This document shows, piece after piece, positions 35,829-44,017 of a stretch of 46,567 nt of DNA. The notes beneath the pieces are model-generated. The model was not told the DNA's origin. It ran no database searches and saw nothing but the letters and a program-made list of their open reading frames with translations. The DNA is from Nocardia cerradoensis NBRC 101014. Lineage in GTDB: Bacteria > Actinomycetota > Actinomycetes > Mycobacteriales > Mycobacteriaceae. The DNA lies in assembly GCF_000308535.1 (NCBI RefSeq), contig NZ_BAFW01000143.1, forward strand, positions 1 to 46,567. The letters run 5' to 3'. Each line of letters opens with the position of its first letter. Position 1 is the first letter of the stretch. Both the position numbers and the translations under genes were made by a program.

Positions 35829-36881
35829 CTACGCCGGTGTCCGACCGAGTGCGTCCCAATCGCGGATCGCGGCGCAACTGCGACGCGCCATCGCGGCGAA
35901 CATCTCGTCCCCGCGCGGCGTGACCGTGCCGTAGGCAGCGCCGAACACCGCCACCAGCGGCCCCTGCACCAGGGCGAAACCGTAGTCGCGCCGGCACTGA
36001 TCCAGTGTGTAATCGCCGACGCCGTGGGAACACAATGCGCGCCAATAGGTTTCGATGATGGAGTCCTCGTGCGCACGCCGGAGGTCCGGTTCGAGACCGG
36101 TGGCGACGAAATACGACAGATCACGCGCCGGCAATCCGAGACCGAGCGTCTGCCAGTCCAGCGCCCACACCTCGACCTCGCCACTGTCATCGGAGAACAT
36201 CAGATTGTCCAAGCGGTAATCGCCGTGGACGGGCGCGAAACGATCGGGCGCCGCCAGCAGCCAGTCGGCGATGCCGGGAACACAGGCGCGCAAGGTGTCG
36301 CGGTCGGCCGGGGACAGCCGCTGTCCCAGGCGCTCGAGGAAGACCTCCGTCGCCGGACCGTACAACTCCGACAAGGCCTGCGCCTCGGCCGCACCGTTGA
36401 AGTTCAGCCCGTCGATCGCCGACAAGCCGGGATCGCACCAGCGGGGACCGTGCAGTGCCGCCAGATTCCGGACCGCCGCATTCGCCTGCGCCACCGTGCA
36501 TCCCGCGATCTGATCGCCCTGGCGCGCCGGCGCGAGATCGTCGAGCAGCAGGGTGAATTCCGCTCCGTCACCGGCGAATTCGGCGAAATGGCAGGTGGGC
36601 ACCCGCACCGAGACGGTGGGTGCGATCTCGCGGTAGAAGCGGATCTCCTGCCGATAGGCGCCCGCGACCATGGCACGCGCGGCCGGGTCGGCGGCGGGCA
36701 GTTTCGCCATCAACCGCGCGGGTGCCGATTCGCCGTCGATCTCGAGCCGGAACACCGAACCCATCTGCCCGGTGCCCACGGGCGTCGCGGTGACCGCGCG
36801 CACCGGCGTCGACAGCGCCCGGCTCAACCACTGTGGGGTGATCCGCTCGGCGTCCACCAGGACCTCCGCCATTGCCGTCAT
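35829..36881 (-). CDS. Aminoglycoside phosphotransferase-fold (APH/EcKinase-like) protein
   Basis: This is a 350-aa kinase-fold protein from ATG 36881, with GGGAG 7 nt upstream. The nucleotide loop region is GTGQMGSVFRL near residue 33, with Lys in LMAKLPA. Brenner's catalytic motif FAPVHGDYRLDNLMF is near 218 and the metal-binding Asp in ALDWQTLGLG near 240. The family includes small-molecule kinases and the ACAD10/11-like N-domain; in actinobacteria such genes often go with acyl-CoA metabolism. The substrate is unknown and it is not evidence of antibiotic resistance. A strong palindrome lies 17 bp upstream of the start. Confidence 0.88.
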   Translation of the reverse strand: MTAMAEVLVDAERITPQWLSRALSTPVRAVTATPVGTGQMGSVFRLEIDGESAPARLMAKLPAADPAARAMVAGAYRQEIRFYREIAPTVSVRVPTCHFAEFAGDGAEFTLLLDDLAPARQGDQIAGCTVAQANAAVRNLAALHGPRWCDPGLSAIDGLNFNGAAEAQALSELYGPATEVFLERLGQRLSPADRDTLRACVPGIADWLLAAPDRFAPVHGDYRLDNLMFSDDSGEVEVWALDWQTLGLGLPARDLSYFVATGLEPDLRRAHEDSIIETYWRALCSHGVGDYTLDQCRRDYGFALVQGPLVAVFGAAYGTVTPRGDEMFAAMARRSCAAIRDWDALGRTPA

Positions 36882-36897
36882 CCGCGGACTCCCTTCA

Positions 36898-36930
36898 CCC
36901 GGACACAATGCCGGATATGTGTCCGGGACA
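36898..36930. promoter_or_regulatory. Overlapping palindromes GGACAC-N12-GTGTCC and TGTCC-G-GGACA
   Basis: CCCGGACAC at 36898-36906 is perfectly inverted as GTGTCCGGG at 36919-36927. The right arm also forms TGTCCGGGACA (36920-36930), so three GGACA half-sites are phased here, just upstream of the phosphotransferase start. This is probably an operator for a regulator encoded elsewhere. Confidence 0.6.
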
Positions 36931-37090
36931 GTAACACGGCCGGGCGGCTCGGATATCGGAATGCGGGAGGCGGATGATGCGGTCACCGCCCACCCAGGCC
37001 GCGCGCTCACCGACGATCGCGGCCGGATATCGAGCGAACCCGGCCGGACCCTGGCGATCCGGTCCGCCTCGCACGCGACATAATTTCCTC

Positions 37091-37313
37091 ATGCCGACCT
37101 ACGCCTACCGCTGCCGGGAATGCACGGAATCGTTCGAACTGACCCGGCCGATGAGCGAATCCGGCGACCCGGCGGTCTGCCCGGGTGGCCACCGCGACAC
37201 CGTCAAACTGCTCACCACGGTCGCCCTGACCGGCAAGGCCGCCGGGTCGGGCGCACCGTCCGCACCCCCGCCCGTCCGGCGGCGGTTGCTGCGGTGGCGG
37301 CTGCTGCGGCTGA
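37091..37313 (+). CDS. FmdB-type zinc ribbon protein, apparent frameshift in a C-tract
   Basis: This is a small regulatory/zinc-ribbon protein of about 73 aa from ATG 37091. The N-terminal ribbon MPTYAYRCRECTESFELTRP has CxxC, with the second metal site in AVCPGGH. The family usually ends in a Gly-Cys tail. Here that tail (GGGCCGGGCCG, then TGA 37311-37313) is encoded in the next frame. The switch is needed near CCCCC at 37265-37269: one C less restores it. As read, the frame runs on to 37426 through the methyltransferase gene as an Arg-rich tail, which is surely wrong. Sequencing error or slippage are both possible. Confidence 0.75.
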
Positions 37314-37319
37314 TCGCGA

Positions 37320-38192
37320 TCAGACGCGGTCGGCGATCAGCGCGCGTCCCAATCCGTAGGCCCGGGACTGCCGGGCCGGCACGCCGAGCCGGCGCGCCGC
37401 CTCGATCAGCTCGACGTCCGCGGTGACTGTGAGCCCGTAACGCGTTGCCAGCGCGGCCATTTCCGCGGGCCACCACGCCGACACGTGCGGTTCGTCGGCG
37501 AGCGGGTCCCGGGCGCCGGCCAGCTTGCTGTACAGACGCATACCGGCACGACCGAGTGCGGCGAAGCGGTTCGGAGTGGGATAGGTCGCGATCAATCGGC
37601 TGCCGTTCGCGCTGCGCGCGGCGACGACGGCCAGCGTCGATTCGACCTGGGGCTGGGTGAGATACGGCAGGACGCCCTCCCACACCCAGGTGGTCGTCGC
37701 GTCCGCCCGATGGCCCGCCTCGGCCAGGCGCGCCCCCAGGTCGTCGCGGCCGAATTCCACCGGCACATAGGTCAGCGACTTCGCGGCCGGAACCAGCGCC
37801 CCGACCCGTGCGCGCTTATCCCGTTGCGAGGCAGGATGATCCACCTCGAAGACATCAGCGGCGGGTTCGCTGGTCCGCCAGGCCCGTCCGTCGAGTCCGG
37901 CGCCGAGTAGGACCAGCTGCGCGGCCGACGCCTCACGGATCGCCTCGTCGATGACGACGGTGCGGGTGGCCAGCACAGCGGCCGTGGCCGTGAGCATCTC
38001 GAATTCGAGCCGCTCCCGCCAGCCGCCGGATGGCCGCGGTGCTCGCGCGCGCCGCACCGCCGCGCGTTCGTCGTCGTGAAGCAGTTGTGCCGCAATGGGA
38101 TCCGAGAAGTGCCCGACCGCCAGTCGCCCGTCGGCCACCGCCCGGCCCTGACAGACCAGCACCGCGGTCCGGCTCGCCGCTTTATCCGTCAC
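37320..38192 (-). CDS. SAM-dependent methyltransferase (leucine carboxyl methyltransferase-like)
   Basis: This is a 290-aa class I methyltransferase of the LCMT/PPM1-like group that is abundant in mycobacteria and Nocardia. The SAM-binding motif QLVLLGAGLDGRAWR is followed by the acidic strand end FEVDHPASQRDKR, and WVWEGVLPYL is the family's motif near the active site. GTG 38192 is preferred: CATAAT lies 7 nt before it, and the longer frame would overlap the upstream gene. It lies 25 nt after the stop of the exported protein gene. The substrate is unknown. Confidence 0.85.
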   Translation of the reverse strand: MTDKAASRTAVLVCQGRAVADGRLAVGHFSDPIAAQLLHDDERAAVRRARAPRPSGGWRERLEFEMLTATAAVLATRTVVIDEAIREASAAQLVLLGAGLDGRAWRTSEPAADVFEVDHPASQRDKRARVGALVPAAKSLTYVPVEFGRDDLGARLAEAGHRADATTTWVWEGVLPYLTQPQVESTLAVVAARSANGSRLIATYPTPNRFAALGRAGMRLYSKLAGARDPLADEPHVSAWWPAEMAALATRYGLTVTADVELIEAARRLGVPARQSRAYGLGRALIADRV

Positions 38193-38217
38193 CTCGTCGA
38201 TTATGGTCGGACGTCGC

Positions 38218-38997
38218 TCAGGCGGTGGCGTGCGGCCCGATCCATTCGGCGACACGCCGGTCGACTCCCCCGGTGGCCAGCTGACTCGCCAGCCAGGAGT
38301 TCACCGTCAGCGCGGTCGGCACATCGTTCTTCGGCAGCAGGAATACCTTGCCGAAGGAGTCGAACGGTGTCTCCGGATGCAGGACCCGCAGCTCGGGATG
38401 CTGCCGCACGCGATAGCGGCCCTCCACCGAATCGGTGACGAAGACATCAGCGTGACCGGCGGTGATCTGATCGAAAATGGTGACGTTGTCCGGCCATACC
38501 GTCAGCTGCGCATGCGGGAAATGCGTGCGGGCGAATTGTTCGTTGGTGCCGCCGCGATTGACGATCACCCGCACCTGCGGCTGATCGATCTGCTCGATCG
38601 TCGCGTACTTCCCGGCGTCGTCGGCACGCACGATCGGGGTCTTGCCGTCGGTGCCGTAGCTCAGCGAGAAGTCGGCGTAGGCGCGCCGGGCCGCGGCGTC
38701 GGAAATTCCGCCGACCGCGAGATCACAAGCGCGCGCGGCGAAATCGCCACCCATCGACGCCCATGTCGTCGGCACGAACCGCACCTGGCGCCCCAGCAGC
38801 TGTGCCATGTCGCGGACCAGGTCGATGTCGATGCCGCGGTAGCCGCCGTGGCCGTCGGTCACCGAATAGGGCGGATAGTCGCCGGTGGTGCACACCCGCA
38901 CCGCCGCGGGGTCCTCGGCTCGCGCCGGAACGACCATCGTCAGGACCGCGGCCGCACCGGCCGTCGCGGCGGCGATCATCCGATGCCGCAGAGCCAT
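38218..38997 (-). CDS. Exported cyclohexadienyl-dehydratase-like (PheC/solute-binding protein 3 family) protein
   Basis: This is a 259-aa secreted protein with a Sec signal peptide, likely cleaved after ARA at about residue 27. The fold is that of periplasmic amino-acid-binding proteins, but it resembles PheC (cyclohexadienyl dehydratase) closely: VCTTGDYPPYS, then VRVIVNRGGTNEQFA and WPDNVTIFDQITAGHADVFV. The Glu in GGTNE is, to my knowledge, the catalytic acid of PheC. It may thus dehydrate prephenate or arogenate outside the membrane, or simply bind a solute. No ABC permease is adjacent, which favours an enzyme. ATG 38997 follows the upstream gene's TGA by one base. Confidence 0.82.
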   Translation of the reverse strand: MALRHRMIAAATAGAAAVLTMVVPARAEDPAAVRVCTTGDYPPYSVTDGHGGYRGIDIDLVRDMAQLLGRQVRFVPTTWASMGGDFAARACDLAVGGISDAAARRAYADFSLSYGTDGKTPIVRADDAGKYATIEQIDQPQVRVIVNRGGTNEQFARTHFPHAQLTVWPDNVTIFDQITAGHADVFVTDSVEGRYRVRQHPELRVLHPETPFDSFGKVFLLPKNDVPTALTVNSWLASQLATGGVDRRVAEWIGPHATA

Positions 38998-38998
38998 C

Positions 38999-39349
38999 TC
39001 AGTTCTCGTTGCGCGCCTTCGGGAACCGGGTCTGACCGGCGACCCAGCCGGCCATCCGGGCCCAGTGCCCCTTCGCGGGCGTGGCGATCGAGCTCAGATC
39101 GCGATCCCAGTGCTCGGTTTCGGCGAGGCCGTCGACGGCCTCGACCACCGCCTTGGCGGTGGCCAGATCCGCGACGACCCGATCGCCGAGGACACCGTCG
39201 GCGCCGACGAGGGTGATGCGGACCCCGATGCGACCGATCGGCTGCAGCACGGCCGTACCCGAACCACCGTGGGCGGCGACGAACTTCTTGACCGACTCGA
39301 CGACGGTGGACGACGGCGCGACCGGGGCCGCGGTGGCGGTTTCGCTCAT
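38999..39349 (-). CDS. Conserved hypothetical protein
   Basis: This is a 116-aa soluble protein with no family I can name. An Ala/Ser-rich start leads into a helix (VESVKKFVAAHGG), a strand pair (GRIGVRITLVGADGVLG), a helix (ATAKAVVEAVDGL) and a C-terminal part ending KGHWARMAGWVAGQTRF. It lies divergent to qor, at the place of the conserved hypothetical Rv1455 in M. tuberculosis, but orthology is not checked. Its stop is one base before the start of the PheC-like gene, so both are probably co-transcribed. Confidence 0.8.
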   Translation of the reverse strand: MSETATAAPVAPSSTVVESVKKFVAAHGGSGTAVLQPIGRIGVRITLVGADGVLGDRVVADLATAKAVVEAVDGLAETEHWDRDLSSIATPAKGHWARMAGWVAGQTRFPKARNEN

Positions 39350-39430
39350 GGCGTGGAGTTTACCGTCCGGTAGGGCCCGCCCGACCGCCCTATCGGTGTT
39401 CGCGGCACAGGAGGTGTAGAACTGAAAGCC

Positions 39431-40396
39431 ATGCGCGCCATTCAGGTCAGCGAACACGGTGGTCCCGAAGTGCTCGTCGCGACCGAGGTCGACGACCCGG
39501 TCATCGGGCCGAATCAGCTGCTCGTCGATACCGAGGCGGCCGGTGTCAATTTCATCGACACCTACATCCGCACCGGCACCTATCCGCAGGCGGTTCCCTA
39601 CATTCCGGGTTCCGAGGGCACGGGCGTGGTCGCCGAGGTCGGTTCCGAGGTGACCGAATTCACCGTCGGCGATCGGGTCGCGTGGGCGGCCGCGCCGGGT
39701 AGCTACGCGGAGAAGGTCGCCGTGGACGCCGCGGTGGCGGTGGCCGTCCCCGACGGGGTTACGGCGGCGGTGGCGGCCTCGGCACTGCTGCAGGGAATGA
39801 CCGCGCACTACCTGATCGAGTCGGTGTACAAGCCGCAGCCCGGGGAGACGATTCTGGTTCACGCCGGCGCCGGTGGCGTCGGACTCCTGCTGACCCAGCT
39901 GGCCGCGGCCCGCGATATCCGCGTGATCACCACGGTGTCCACCGACGCGAAGGAAGAATTGTCCCGCGAGGCCGGCGCCGCGCATGTGCTGCGCTACGGC
40001 GACGACCTCGCCCAGCGGGTGCGCGACCTCACCGATGGGATCGGCGTGGCGGCGGTCTACGACGGGGTGGGCGCGGCGACGTTCGAGGCGAGCCTGGCGG
40101 CCTTGCGCATCCGCGGCATGTTGGCGCTGTTCGGCGCCGCCAGCGGTCAGGTGCCGCCGTTCGATCTGCAGCGGCTCAATCCGGCCGGTTCGCTGTTCGT
40201 CACCCGCCCGACGCTCGCGCACTACACCCGGGATCGCGACGAATTGACCTGGCGCGCAGGCGATGTTCTGAACGCCGTCGCCGACGGGACACTGCGGGTG
40301 CGAGTCGGCGCCGAATATCCGCTCACCGAGGCCGCGCAGGCGCATCGCGATCTGCAGGCCCGCAAGACCACCGGGTCGATCGTGCTGGTGCCCTGA
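39431..40396 (+). CDS. qor: Quinone oxidoreductase (zeta-crystallin type)
   Basis: This is a 321-aa NADPH-dependent MDR-superfamily enzyme that reduces quinones by one electron; it lacks the zinc ligands of alcohol dehydrogenases. Features: an N-terminal GroES-like domain with the motif IPGSEGTGVVAEVG, then the Rossmann turn VHAGAGGVGLLLTQLA at about residues 142-157 and AVYDGVGAATFEASL. ATG 39431 has AGGAGG too far upstream (about 18 nt) and a TAGAAC box 8 nt before, so a leaderless start is possible. The position matches Rv1454c. Confidence 0.93.
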   Translation: MRAIQVSEHGGPEVLVATEVDDPVIGPNQLLVDTEAAGVNFIDTYIRTGTYPQAVPYIPGSEGTGVVAEVGSEVTEFTVGDRVAWAAAPGSYAEKVAVDAAVAVAVPDGVTAAVAASALLQGMTAHYLIESVYKPQPGETILVHAGAGGVGLLLTQLAAARDIRVITTVSTDAKEELSREAGAAHVLRYGDDLAQRVRDLTDGIGVAAVYDGVGAATFEASLAALRIRGMLALFGAASGQVPPFDLQRLNPAGSLFVTRPTLAHYTRDRDELTWRAGDVLNAVADGTLRVRVGAEYPLTEAAQAHRDLQARKTTGSIVLVP

Positions 40397-40400
40397 GCGG

Positions 40401-41021
40401 TCAGTAGTCGCGACCGGTGAGCCCCCGGTAGACGAACCGGGTCAGCCCGACCACCGCCTGCTCGTCGTCGAGGGCGAGCACGCCCTCCTCCACCGCCTCC
40501 AGCAGCGCCCGCACCAGCAGGAACATCATCGCCACGCTGGCCTCGGCCGTGCTGGGCAGGCGGAGTCCGGCGGCCTCGAAACCGTCGACGTGGTCGACCA
40601 CCTCGTCGAGTTGACCGGCGGTGAATCGACTGGTCAGCCGCGCGAAGTCCTCGTCGACGAGCGCCGCCTGCGTCACCGCCCGCAGCACCGGCCAATGCCG
40701 GCGCGCGTAGTGCCAGTACTGCTCGATATGGAATTCGACGGCCTGCGGCTTGGTGAAATCGGGATCGTGCGCGCCCGCCCCGGCGGAGGTGTCCCCTTCG
40801 GCCGCGAAGTCCTCCAGTAGCGCCTGGAGCAGCTGTTCCTTGCCGGCGAAGTGGTTGTAGAACGAGCCCGCCGACCGGCCGGCCGCCGCGGTGATGTCGG
40901 TGATCTTGGTGTTCAGGTAACCGCGCTCGGCGAACAGCCGCCGAGCGGCGTCCTTGAGCGCCTGCTCGGTTTCCGCGGACCGCTGCTTGCGACTGCCGGC
41001 CTGCTCTTGTCCGGTCGCCAT
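40401..41021 (-). CDS. TetR/AcrR family regulator
   Basis: This is a 206-aa regulator from ATG 41021, with AAGGAGG 5 nt upstream. The helix-turn-helix is at about residues 14-60 (LKDAARRLFAERGYLNTKIT and SAGSFYNHFAGKEQLL). The C-terminal domain is helical with a hydrophobic pocket. It is divergent from the FAD monooxygenase gene across an operator-like dyad, so it probably represses that enzyme and itself, and responds to an aromatic or drug-like substrate. Confidence 0.93.
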   Translation of the reverse strand: MATGQEQAGSRKQRSAETEQALKDAARRLFAERGYLNTKITDITAAAGRSAGSFYNHFAGKEQLLQALLEDFAAEGDTSAGAGAHDPDFTKPQAVEFHIEQYWHYARRHWPVLRAVTQAALVDEDFARLTSRFTAGQLDEVVDHVDGFEAAGLRLPSTAEASVAMMFLLVRALLEAVEEGVLALDDEQAVVGLTRFVYRGLTGRDY

Positions 41022-41057
41022 CACCACCTCCTTGACTCCGGACATTATCAACCCGAT

Positions 41058-41090
41058 ACTGAATCAAAATTCACTGAAATCAGATTCAGT
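41058..41090. promoter_or_regulatory. Dyad ACTGAATC-N17-GATTCAGT between TetR and monooxygenase genes
   Basis: Perfect 8-bp arms are at 41058-41065 and 41083-41090. A third related half-site, ACTGAAAT, lies between. The local AT content is high for this window. The position, 11 bp before the monooxygenase ATG, fits repression by the divergent TetR protein. Confidence 0.65.
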
Positions 41091-41101
41091 TAGAGGTTGT
41101 C

Positions 41102-42535
41102 ATGACCCGTCCAGTTCTCATCGCCGGAGCAGGCCCGACCGGCCTCACGCTCGCCATCGACCTGGCCCGCCGCGGAATCGATGTACGCATCGAGGACAAG
41201 GCCACGACTCCGTTCAGCGGGTCCCGGGGCGACGGCATCCAGCCCCGCACGCTGGAGGTGTTCGACGATCTCGGCGTGCTCGACGCCGTCCTCGGCGCGG
41301 GAAGCCCCGCTCCGCTCATGCGCGCCTACCTCGACGGCACGCTGGTAGCCGAACGCCGGATGAGTGAATCCCGCGCGGCCGGCCCGGCCGTGCCGTATCC
41401 GAATCCGTGGGTGCTGGGCCAATCCGATACCGAGCGACTGCTGCGCGACCGCCTCGCCGAATTCGGTGTGCACGTCGAATTCGGCACCGCCCTGGCCGGT
41501 TTCACCCAGGACGCCGACGAGGTGCGGGCCACGCTGTCCGTGCCGGGCGGCACCGAAAACGTCGCGGCGCGATATCTGATCGGCGCGGATGGCGGCGCCG
41601 GAACCGTGCGGCGCACGCTGGGAATCCCGTTCGAGGGGACCACCGACGAGTCGATTCGCATGCTGCTCGGCGATGTCCCGGTCGACGCGCTCGATCACGA
41701 CTTCGGATACTGGTTCGCCACCGCCGCGACACCCACCGCGGGTGTCGCGCTGACACCGCTGCCCGGCGGCCGGCTGTTCCAGTTCGCGGCCCCGCTCGGA
41801 GACGATCCGCGGCCGACCCGCGCGGTACTGCAGGAACGGCTGGATCGGGTGAGCGGGCGCACCGATCTCATCGTCGGGGAGCCGGTGTGGTCCACGGTGT
41901 GGCGGCCCAATATCCGGCTGGCGCAACGGTTCCGGTCCGGGCGCGTGTTCCTGGCGGGCGACGCGGCCCACGTGCATCCGCCCACCGGTGGGCAGGGGAT
42001 GAACACCGGCATTCAGGACGCCTACAACCTGGGCTGGAAACTGGCCGCGGCGTTGAGCGGCGATCCCGGCCCGCTCGAGACCTACGAGTCCGAACGCCGG
42101 GCGGTCGCTCGGCGAGTGCTCGGCCTGAGTACGGCACTGCTCGACAAACACCTGGAGGGACACGAGGACGCGATGAATCGCGGCGCAGAGACCCATCAAC
42201 TCGACATCAGCTATCGCGATGCGGCCGACACCGCCGGGCTCACCGCGGGCGACCGGGCGCCCGACGCCCCGCTGCGGCGCGATGACGGTAGTGCGCTGCG
42301 CCTGTTCGACCTGTTCCGGGGCCCGCACGCAACACGCCTGACATTCGGAGCACCGGCCGAGGCCACGGAAGTCGCCGGGGTGCGGGCGTATTCGATCGTC
42401 GCGCCCGGTCATCGGCTCGAACCCGGGCAATTGATCGCGGTCGACGGTCACGCCTTCACCGATTACGCGGCCACCGCGGGCACGCAGGTGCTCGTGCGCC
42501 CGGACGGATACCTCGCCTGGCATCGGCAGGGGTGA
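41102..42535 (+). CDS. FAD-dependent monooxygenase (aromatic hydroxylase class)
   Basis: This is a 477-aa class A flavoprotein monooxygenase that inserts oxygen into aromatic substrates using NAD(P)H. The FAD turn GAGPTG is at residues 9-14. The second FAD motif, from RVFLAGDAAHVHPPTGGQ to NLGWKLA, begins near 281, and the region IGADGGAGTVRRTLG is the DG motif. A thioredoxin-fold-like C-terminal domain of about 100 residues follows, as in PheA/TfdB and rifampicin monooxygenase relatives. The substrate cannot be told. ATG 41102; expression is probably controlled by the divergent TetR through the dyad upstream. Confidence 0.93.
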   Translation: MTRPVLIAGAGPTGLTLAIDLARRGIDVRIEDKATTPFSGSRGDGIQPRTLEVFDDLGVLDAVLGAGSPAPLMRAYLDGTLVAERRMSESRAAGPAVPYPNPWVLGQSDTERLLRDRLAEFGVHVEFGTALAGFTQDADEVRATLSVPGGTENVAARYLIGADGGAGTVRRTLGIPFEGTTDESIRMLLGDVPVDALDHDFGYWFATAATPTAGVALTPLPGGRLFQFAAPLGDDPRPTRAVLQERLDRVSGRTDLIVGEPVWSTVWRPNIRLAQRFRSGRVFLAGDAAHVHPPTGGQGMNTGIQDAYNLGWKLAAALSGDPGPLETYESERRAVARRVLGLSTALLDKHLEGHEDAMNRGAETHQLDISYRDAADTAGLTAGDRAPDAPLRRDDGSALRLFDLFRGPHATRLTFGAPAEATEVAGVRAYSIVAPGHRLEPGQLIAVDGHAFTDYAATAGTQVLVRPDGYLAWHRQG

Positions 42536-42680
42536 CCCGCCGACGACCCGGGCGCACCGATGGTGGATGATCTGTGCTGCCGCCCAAGCCGATTCGCCCG
42601 CTTCGCCGTACCGTCGTACGGTGGTCGGGCGGTCGCTCGGGGCGGCCGGCAGAACAGGCATCGGTCAGGGGTTGATCCAG

Positions 42681-43850
42681 ATGTTGGTGAAGGTTCGCAA
42701 CGACGACCCGTCGCGGCTGTCCAATTCCGAACGGACGGTGGCGAACTGGCTGAAAACCTGGACCGGCCCACACGCGTTACCCGGTATCGCCGTGGTCGCG
42801 GCCGGTGCCGCCGACGCGATCGTGTGGACGCCCAAGACCTGCGTGGTCGTCGTGATCAAGGACTTCACCGAACGGGCCAGCGGCACCCTCACCGTTTCCG
42901 GGTACCGGCCCTGGACCATCGGCGACCGCATCGCGCCGCTGTCGGGAACCGAGGCCGGAACCGAACCGATGACCGAGATCCGCGCCCGCACCGGCGAGAT
43001 CGCCGAACTGTTGCGCGGCGCGCCCGGCCGGGAGCGGGTCGGGGTGACCGGCATGGTGCTGGTCATGCCGCAGTTGAGCAGCCGGGTCTCCCTGGAGAAG
43101 GGTGACCTGCCCGACGGGATCGACGTGGTGCTCGGCGACGGCCCGGCGGCCTTGCGCAACTACTTCACCCGGATCACCGCGGACGCACCCGACACCTGGA
43201 ACGCGGCGCAGGTCGGCCAGGCACTGGCCGCGCTCGGATTCGCCGCGGCGGCAAGCCATTCCGATCTCACCGCGGAGGGCTTTCCCGCCCGGCTGGAGCG
43301 CACTCCCCCGCCGCCGAATCCCGTGCCGTCCCGCGGCCCCGAACCGCCGGCGGGAGCACCGCTTCCCGGGTCCGGTCCAGCCGGTGTCCCGGTTGCCGCC
43401 GCAGCGCCGACGTCGCCGGGCGGTGCCCCGGTTTCCATGGCTCGCCCGAATCCGGCGGCACAACCCGCGCCCGGCACCGTCCCTCAGCCGGTCGCCGCCT
43501 CCGGTTTCGGACCCGGCGCTCCCGCGCAGACGGGCCCCGCGCCGGCCTACGGCCAGAATCAGCAACCGTATTCGGTGCCCTTCGATCCGCGCCCGCCCGC
43601 GGCCCCGCCGCGAAGCACACGCAATCGCGGGTTGGTGCCGCTGGTCCTGCTGGGCGTTCTGGTCGTGGTGCTGGCGTTGGCCGCCATGTGCACCGCGGGC
43701 GGCGGTTCCGGCTCGCGTCCCAGCCACGCCCCCGCCTCCGGTCGCACCACCACCACGACCACCTCGCCCTACACCCCCGCACCGGAACGCACGGTGCCGC
43801 CCTCGACGCCCGGGCACGCGTGCTATCCGTTCCAGCCCGGCTGCCCCTGA
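42681..43850 (+). CDS. Hypothetical membrane protein with N-terminal NERD-like domain and Pro-rich linker
   Basis: This is a 389-aa protein of mixed architecture. Residues 1-190 form a globular alpha/beta domain beginning with SNSERTVANWLKTWTGP and the strand pair ADAIVWTPKTCVVVVIKDF, which resembles a NERD (nuclease-related) core, though the acidic and Lys residues are only partly conserved. A Pro/Ala/Gly-rich linker follows to about 310, then one membrane helix at about 315-337 and a Thr/Pro-rich external tail with two Cys near the end. The domain would face the cytoplasm. ATG 42681 has AGGGG upstream; TTG 42672 is an alternative. Function unknown. Confidence 0.8.
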   Translation: MLVKVRNDDPSRLSNSERTVANWLKTWTGPHALPGIAVVAAGAADAIVWTPKTCVVVVIKDFTERASGTLTVSGYRPWTIGDRIAPLSGTEAGTEPMTEIRARTGEIAELLRGAPGRERVGVTGMVLVMPQLSSRVSLEKGDLPDGIDVVLGDGPAALRNYFTRITADAPDTWNAAQVGQALAALGFAAAASHSDLTAEGFPARLERTPPPPNPVPSRGPEPPAGAPLPGSGPAGVPVAAAAPTSPGGAPVSMARPNPAAQPAPGTVPQPVAASGFGPGAPAQTGPAPAYGQNQQPYSVPFDPRPPAAPPRSTRNRGLVPLVLLGVLVVVLALAAMCTAGGGSGSRPSHAPASGRTTTTTTSPYTPAPERTVPPSTPGHACYPFQPGCP

Positions 43851-43880
43851 GCCGAGCACGGACGATTGCCTGCCGCAACG

Positions 43881-43910
43881 GCGACGAGATGACAGGCGAC
43901 GAGATGACAG
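43881..43910 (+). repeat. Perfect tandem duplication of 15 bp
   Basis: GCGACGAGATGACAG occurs twice without a gap (43881-43895 and 43896-43910), just after the stop of the NERD-like protein gene and before a GC hairpin. It is probably a slippage product. Confidence 0.8.
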
Positions 43911-43912
43911 CT

Positions 43913-43939
43913 CGGCCCCGGCGGCACTCGCCGGGGCCG
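43913..43939. terminator. Hairpin between convergent genes
   Basis: CGGCCCCGGCG pairs perfectly with CGCCGGGGCCG around the 5-nt loop GCACT. It lies between the NERD-like gene and the end of ctaB. There is no T-tract, but stems of this kind often terminate in actinobacteria. Confidence 0.6.
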
Positions 43940-44017
43940 TGATCGCGTATAGCCCGAACGTCGGAGAGACGCGCCGAAGTGGCTGTTCACGGGCGCGGAC
44001 CGGCGCCCGGGGTGATC

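Noticed and set aside
35829..36881. Aminoglycoside resistance kinase
   Set aside because: The fold is shared, but the gene is a chromosomal member of a broad small-molecule kinase family with no resistance context. The name would mislead.
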